This document shows positions 59,394-64,000 of a stretch of DNA of 64,000 nucleotides, in pieces. The first letter of the stretch is position 1, and every line of letters starts with the position of its first letter. The translations under genes were made by a program, and so were the position numbers. Origin of the DNA: Mytilus edulis (lineage: Eukaryota; Mollusca; Bivalvia; Mytilida; Mytilidae); assembly GCF_963676685.1 (NCBI RefSeq), contig NC_092355.1:63399613-63463612 (forward strand), read 5' to 3'. The notes below the pieces were generated by a model. It was not told the DNA's origin and did no database searches. It was given only the letters and a program-made list of their open reading frames with translations.

Positions 59394-60055
59394 ATGAGTA
59401 ATTGCACATGAAATGTTTTATGTTAAGGTAAATTTATTAATACTTCGAACTGGTACATGTGGTAAATGATACAAATGTTGGATGAGATATGTCGTTGAAA
59501 AATGTCATCCGGCATTGTGAAAACCGGAAGTAGTAATTTTTCACTGACTATTTGGACAGGTACCTAGAAAAGATATTTGTTTAAAAAAGCGTTATGAACC
59601 TCTCCTTTTAGACCAGATGTGACCTTCAACAAACCGAAAGTAGCTTAAAATATCCTTCTAATAGGCATAAGTATATTCAAACTAAATATAAACTTTCGGA
59701 ATCATTGTTCATAAAGCTATCATATGAGACCTGACCTGACATTTTCTAAACCGGAATTTTAAAAGTTATCTCCCTATTTCAGGCAATATTATACAAAACC
59801 ATATTATTTGGGAGCCTTTGTGAATATAGCTATTCACATACGACCGAAAATGGCATTTATTTTCAAACGGAATAAGCAAAATATCTTCCTTCTTTGACAT
59901 GTTTAAGACAAAAGTATGACGCAATTATACGGCTTTAAATTAAATTGTTCAGAATCATACCATTGGACGGCGTTGGCAACTTTGAGTAAATTGGAAATAA
60001 GTTATTACCCATAACTTTGAAAACCTCACATTGTTTTTTATCATTATAGCTAATA
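59394..60055. other. Intergenic, nothing recognised
   Basis: No supported frame or element. Several aaccggaag words occur (about 59523-59760) without clear periodicity. Confidence 0.35.
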
Positions 60056-60260
60056 ATATTATTGTTGTTATTAGGTCTTTGTACTTTTCCATGGAAAGAC
60101 CTTTTGATTTTGTTCTGATTATAAGGTCTTTCCAATTTTCGTGGAAAGACCTATAAGTTTTGTTGTGATTATTATTATTTATTTTGTTTGCGTAGTATTG
60201 TTGTTTCATAAGATGTCGCTTAGACATTTTGAATAGTTTGAATATGATATCGTACATTTT
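60056..60260. repeat. GGTCTTTCC/GGAAAGACC inverted-repeat block, two tandem copies
   Basis: aggtctttgtacttttccat joined to ggaaagacc (60073-60102) and aaggtctttccaattttcgt joined to ggaaagacc (60122-60152) are two short hairpins, each followed by a ttttgttgtgattatt-type spacer. Probably the end of a repeat family that continues into cataagatgtcgctt. Minus-strand open frames here are by-products. Confidence 0.55.
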
Positions 60261-60892
60261 AACTTTATACGCTTAAAAAGCTGACAACCGCTCAACCGAA
60301 CACTTTATGTGGTAAGACTTATCTCCCCAAACACTGTTCTTGTGACCACACATCCTTCGCAACCGTTAAGGGTTACGACGAATTTAATTTTTCAAATTGC
60401 TGGTTACAACTTCAGGATTTGGATGAATATTTGGACCGATGCTATCCGGAGACTCCATATGAGAGTTATTCCCCCTTATATATTTGATATATAAGTGACC
60501 TGCATTTCTAACTGATAAACTATAAGTGATATAGGCCTATGATCTCTTGATTTGAAGTCCTTGGTTAAAAAAAATTTAAATTAGGTCAAGGTCAAAGGTC
60601 AAATTTTGATTTTGGCTCATTTTAACTTCTTTTTATTAACCATGCAAGATATCGATCAGACATAAAGTAGTGCAAATTTGTAATTATAATTGTAACTTAA
60701 TGCAGTATGTAAAAAAGTTGTGTAATTTCATACATTATATTGCATTACAAGGCATTACTTTTTTAACATACTATATATCTGTCAATTGTTTTTGTCATAA
60801 GTTAAATTTACAATAATTTAATTTTAAACACCGAAAATTTTGATTTTAACCCACATTCCCTATGTATTAGTTTTATAAATGTATGTAAGGTT
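60261..60892. other. Intergenic, possible continuation of the preceding repeat
   Basis: Phrases such as gaagtccttggtt and ggtcaaggtcaaaggtcaaa resemble those near 58460-58510. No gene supported. Confidence 0.35.
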
Positions 60893-61440
60893 AGCAGCCC
60901 TTTGTCCTGAAATTTTGATAATTTTAGGCTAAAAAGTGACAATCTAAGCCCTCCGTAAATGACATTATTCTAAGAAATCCTTTTGATACAACCTTTATAT
61001 ATACAGAGTCTATGATTCTGTCACAGTGTATGGACATTGAATGTGCAGGGGATCTCACCCTAATTTAAGCGGTCTCCGGTAGGTTTTTACGATAGATTTT
61101 GAATATCCAACTGGCACGTTGGGCCCTCTGTAAACATAGAAAACATTTAGTCGACCCAAATTCATGTTTGTCAAGTTTATATCTACAGATAAACTCACTG
61201 CCTGTAAAACATAAGGTAGATTGAGGGATTAGGGGACTCTCACCATTGCCCTGTGCCCTTTTTCCTGAAATTTTGACAATTTTTAGCTAAAAAGTGACAA
61301 TCTAAGACCTCCGTAGATAACGAAGATGAAATCCTTTTGATACAACCTTTATATATACAGAGTATATGATTCTGTTGAATTTTGTGGACATTGAAAGACC
61401 GGGGGGTCACCGTCATTTAAGTTGTTTCCGGTAGGTTTTC
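60893..61440. repeat. Two diverged direct copies, about 357 bp apart
   Basis: The block ccctttgtcctgaaattttg, then ctaaaaagtgacaatctaag, ttgatacaacctttatatat and cggtaggtttt occurs at 60897-61090 and again at 61255-61440. Sequence between the copies looks unrelated. Old tandem duplication of an intergenic repeat. Confidence 0.75.
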
Positions 61441-64000
61441 ATTGTACATTTCTTTTGTTTTATGCTTTCTATTGATTTTTCTTTTTTTCTATTTTAACAT
61501 AGCATTTGATGGTAATATATTTACACTACTGAACGTGTACGCTCCAAACATTCGTCGAAAGAGAAACTAATTTTCTAAAAAATAAATAAAATCATTAACA
61601 ATAACCGTTTAGAAATAATAATAATTGGGGTGATATGAATGCAAGTTTAACATCATATGATAGAAAACAGTATTAGTTCTAACAACCAAAATAACCTATC
61701 AACAGTTAAAAGGTTGCAACTGTTCCTCAAACCACGCCTCTTTTGTGGAGATTTAGAATATTCATATTTAATTTTGTTTACATACTGGTTCCCAGTTCTG
61801 ATCTGTAGGTTGCATCTCATAGAGACATAACTTTGGAATTTTACCAGTAAATAAACATTAGTATCTTGTTTATATTGGAATATGTGGTAACCCTACAATC
61901 GAGGGAGGGGTTGTTAAGAAATTTAGTGTTAGTTTAAACTCTCAGAAGTTCGGGGCATGTAAATGTTAAAAATATGCCGCACAGGCCGATATTTTGACCT
62001 TTGAAAAAAATAGTTGTGCATCTGAACTTTTCATTCTAGGATATGATTTTTTTTCAAAACTTCATAGTAAAAGTGACAGTTTTAGTCGTAAAGGGACTAC
62101 ATATGGGAAAATACATTGTCAATATATGCAGAAATGCAACCTATATTGGGTGAAATTAGAGAACATACAGAACATAACCAAACTTTTATCTCACAGATTT
62201 TAATGAATTTAACTCAAATATGAAGTTTCGTAAATATTTCAAGAAGATTGATATAATCCAGGGCCTTATCTATGATGACTCAGCATAAATTTACATTATG
62301 CATAGCTTACCTGAAGGCCTGAATGCAAAATAAATTCATGATATATGCAAATTTGTGAGTTAAATTGTTAAGAAGTGCTTATGTTTACTCATTGAAACTC
62401 ATAGATACTTCCTGAATATTAGTAATGGGGTGTTTTTGTCTTGTCGATAACCCAAAAGTAAGCTGTAACATCTAAATCTGTTTTTTTATCACCGAGGCAT
62501 AGAAAATATAACCTAGAAATATAAAAACATCTCAACAAAACTTTTAATAGAGTGTCTTATCCTGAATATGTACTAAATATTCCATCTTGCTATCAACAGC
62601 AACAATTTAGGAAATTTGAGGCCCCATGTTAAAAACAGAGAAAATTGCCTATCCAATATTTCAGAAAACAAATTATATTCCTTGTAAATGCTATGATTTT
62701 ATGATTTTAAAGGTCTTTATATAGAAACCAAAAATTACGCTTGGAAGTTGTGAAAAAAACAGATGTAAGAAGTTACCTCTATAACATTTAAAACCTTATA
62801 TCTTTCTTATTTTGTTTTGAAAAGGACGTCCTTAACGCCAACAATAACAACTTGTTAGCTTCAAATGAGTTTTATGAATTTATTCTTATCTTGCATCATC
62901 CATTCCTTCGTCTGTAAAAACTATCACACTTATTTTTTGTTTTGAAAGGGAAGTAACTCTTAACTTACCCGATATGGTAACTATAAACCCTTTATTGTAA
63001 ATAACCCCATATTTCTTTAAGACACCCTGTATCAAATATATATAGTCACAACGTGTAGTCCTGTTACTAATCATATGCCTATAAATCTGTTGGAGGTAAA
63101 ATAAATGTATAGGTATATATGATATGTCTTAAACTCTTTCTTATTTAATTTTTAACGAAACGACGCAAAAGATCAGAGAGGATACCAGAATGGTGAAAGG
63201 TGTTCATAATTCCGGAAACCTTAATTATAATTGCCGAACTTGATTTATAATTATGAAAACAAATATAGAGAAAAAAATATTCTCTCAAAATACTAGTAGA
63301 AAAATACAATCAATTTCTCAAATTATTGTACGAGAAAAACACAGACAGAAACATTTGTTTTGCATATAATGATTATAATGATAATAAAAAAACACGAGGG
63401 TTTTCTGTTTTACCACTTATAAGATTTACCGATAGCGTCAAAGAATAACACAACAAAATCATGCAATTATGAATAAAAATAAAAACTTTGTATGATTGTA
63501 ACAGCGAGATTAAACATTTTGAAATATAACTCATTCAAAGATTTAAGTTATGATAATCATGGTAATACGATGAGTTCTTGTCAATGCACGAACTGGTACA
63601 TAAATAAATCAATGTAAAACCGATTATCAAATTTTAGCTATATCCTAACTCTACTTATGAAGATATTGAGTTGTCTTCCTAACAATTTCTTTAAGACAAC
63701 AGTTGTTATCTCCCATGTCTAAATTGTCAAGGCCAGTCTAAGAAAGATAACTCAACTTTTGTCACAAGATGTAAATAAAATTATGCTATTTAATTATTTT
63801 ATGGAATTTCATATTTGCCTTGATTGTTTACGTGAATTACTCATCAAACTGGTATCTGCATACATACAACTATTGCAAACATGGCTTTGTTTCAACACTT
63901 CTAGTTCATATATTATGACAAGACTTCCAAACTGACCATTTAAGGTAGAAAAAAGTAAACTTTTATTGACAAATAGACATACAGTTAGATATGGACTGGA
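61441..64000. other. Intergenic, nothing recognised
   Basis: AT-rich to the window end. Open frames (61994-62203 plus, 62886-63074 minus) lack motifs and coding-like composition. No RNA gene or TIR element noticed. Confidence 0.4.

Overview
The window looks like non-coding, repeat-dense DNA from a bivalve mollusc, most likely a marine mussel. The evidence is AT-rich intergenic sequence, several repeat families I recognise as abundant in mussel and related bivalve genomes, and animal-type retroelements (LINEs and Penelope-like elements). I see no complete host gene. Two short frames, at about 40.1 kb and 44.3 kb, look coding-like but are unidentified.

Layout. 1-0.67 kb: edge-truncated Penelope-like (PLE) reverse transcriptase on the minus strand. 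0.67-8.4 kb: intergenic DNA with a tRNA-like sequence, a 91-bp MITE with perfect 18-bp inverted ends and a perfect 9-bp target duplication, other inverted-repeat elements, a triplicated abundant repeat ('R1' below), and a region built of degenerate ACTACGATC-type words. 8.39-40.08 kb: three head-to-tail copies of a 10.56-kb unit, nearly identical. Each copy carries two dead LINE retrotransposons plus assorted small elements; units 2 and 3 are sister copies. 40.08-47.4 kb: right flank, with a 26-bp/52-bp minisatellite pair and more R1-like repeats. 47.42-55.41 kb: two head-to-tail, apparently identical full-length PLEs on the minus strand. 55.4-64 kb: intergenic, with a 3'-end fragment of the same PLE family at 58.6-59.4 kb and other repeats.

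Most important observation. The PLE pair at 47.4-55.4 kb has the permuted domain order of the Naiad clade: N-terminal GIY-YIG endonuclease, CxC linker, then RT. Each copy is one uninterrupted 1,003-codon frame apart from four in-frame codons. All four are TGA, each sits where a cysteine is expected, and there are no TAA, TAG or frameshift lesions. The unrelated PLE at the left edge has an ordinary Cys codon at the position matching the fourth TGA. About 64 nt downstream of the TAA stop there is a hairpin with SECIS hallmarks: AUGA/UGAU quartet, AA in the apical loop 12 nt from the quartet, and a lower stem. It is kept in the diverged third copy. I read this as a retrotransposon encoding a protein with four selenocysteines. 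Selenoprotein Naiads have been reported from clams and spiders (from memory of the Naiad/Chlamys PLE literature), so the principle is known; this locus, its family and its SECIS would need comparison with those.

How the parts relate: the LINEs were already inactivated before the 10.56-kb unit was tandemly copied, so that amplification was segmental, not transposition. The R1 repeats scattered through the window share ordered blocks with the 3' end of the Naiad element, suggesting they are 5'-truncated tails of related PLEs.
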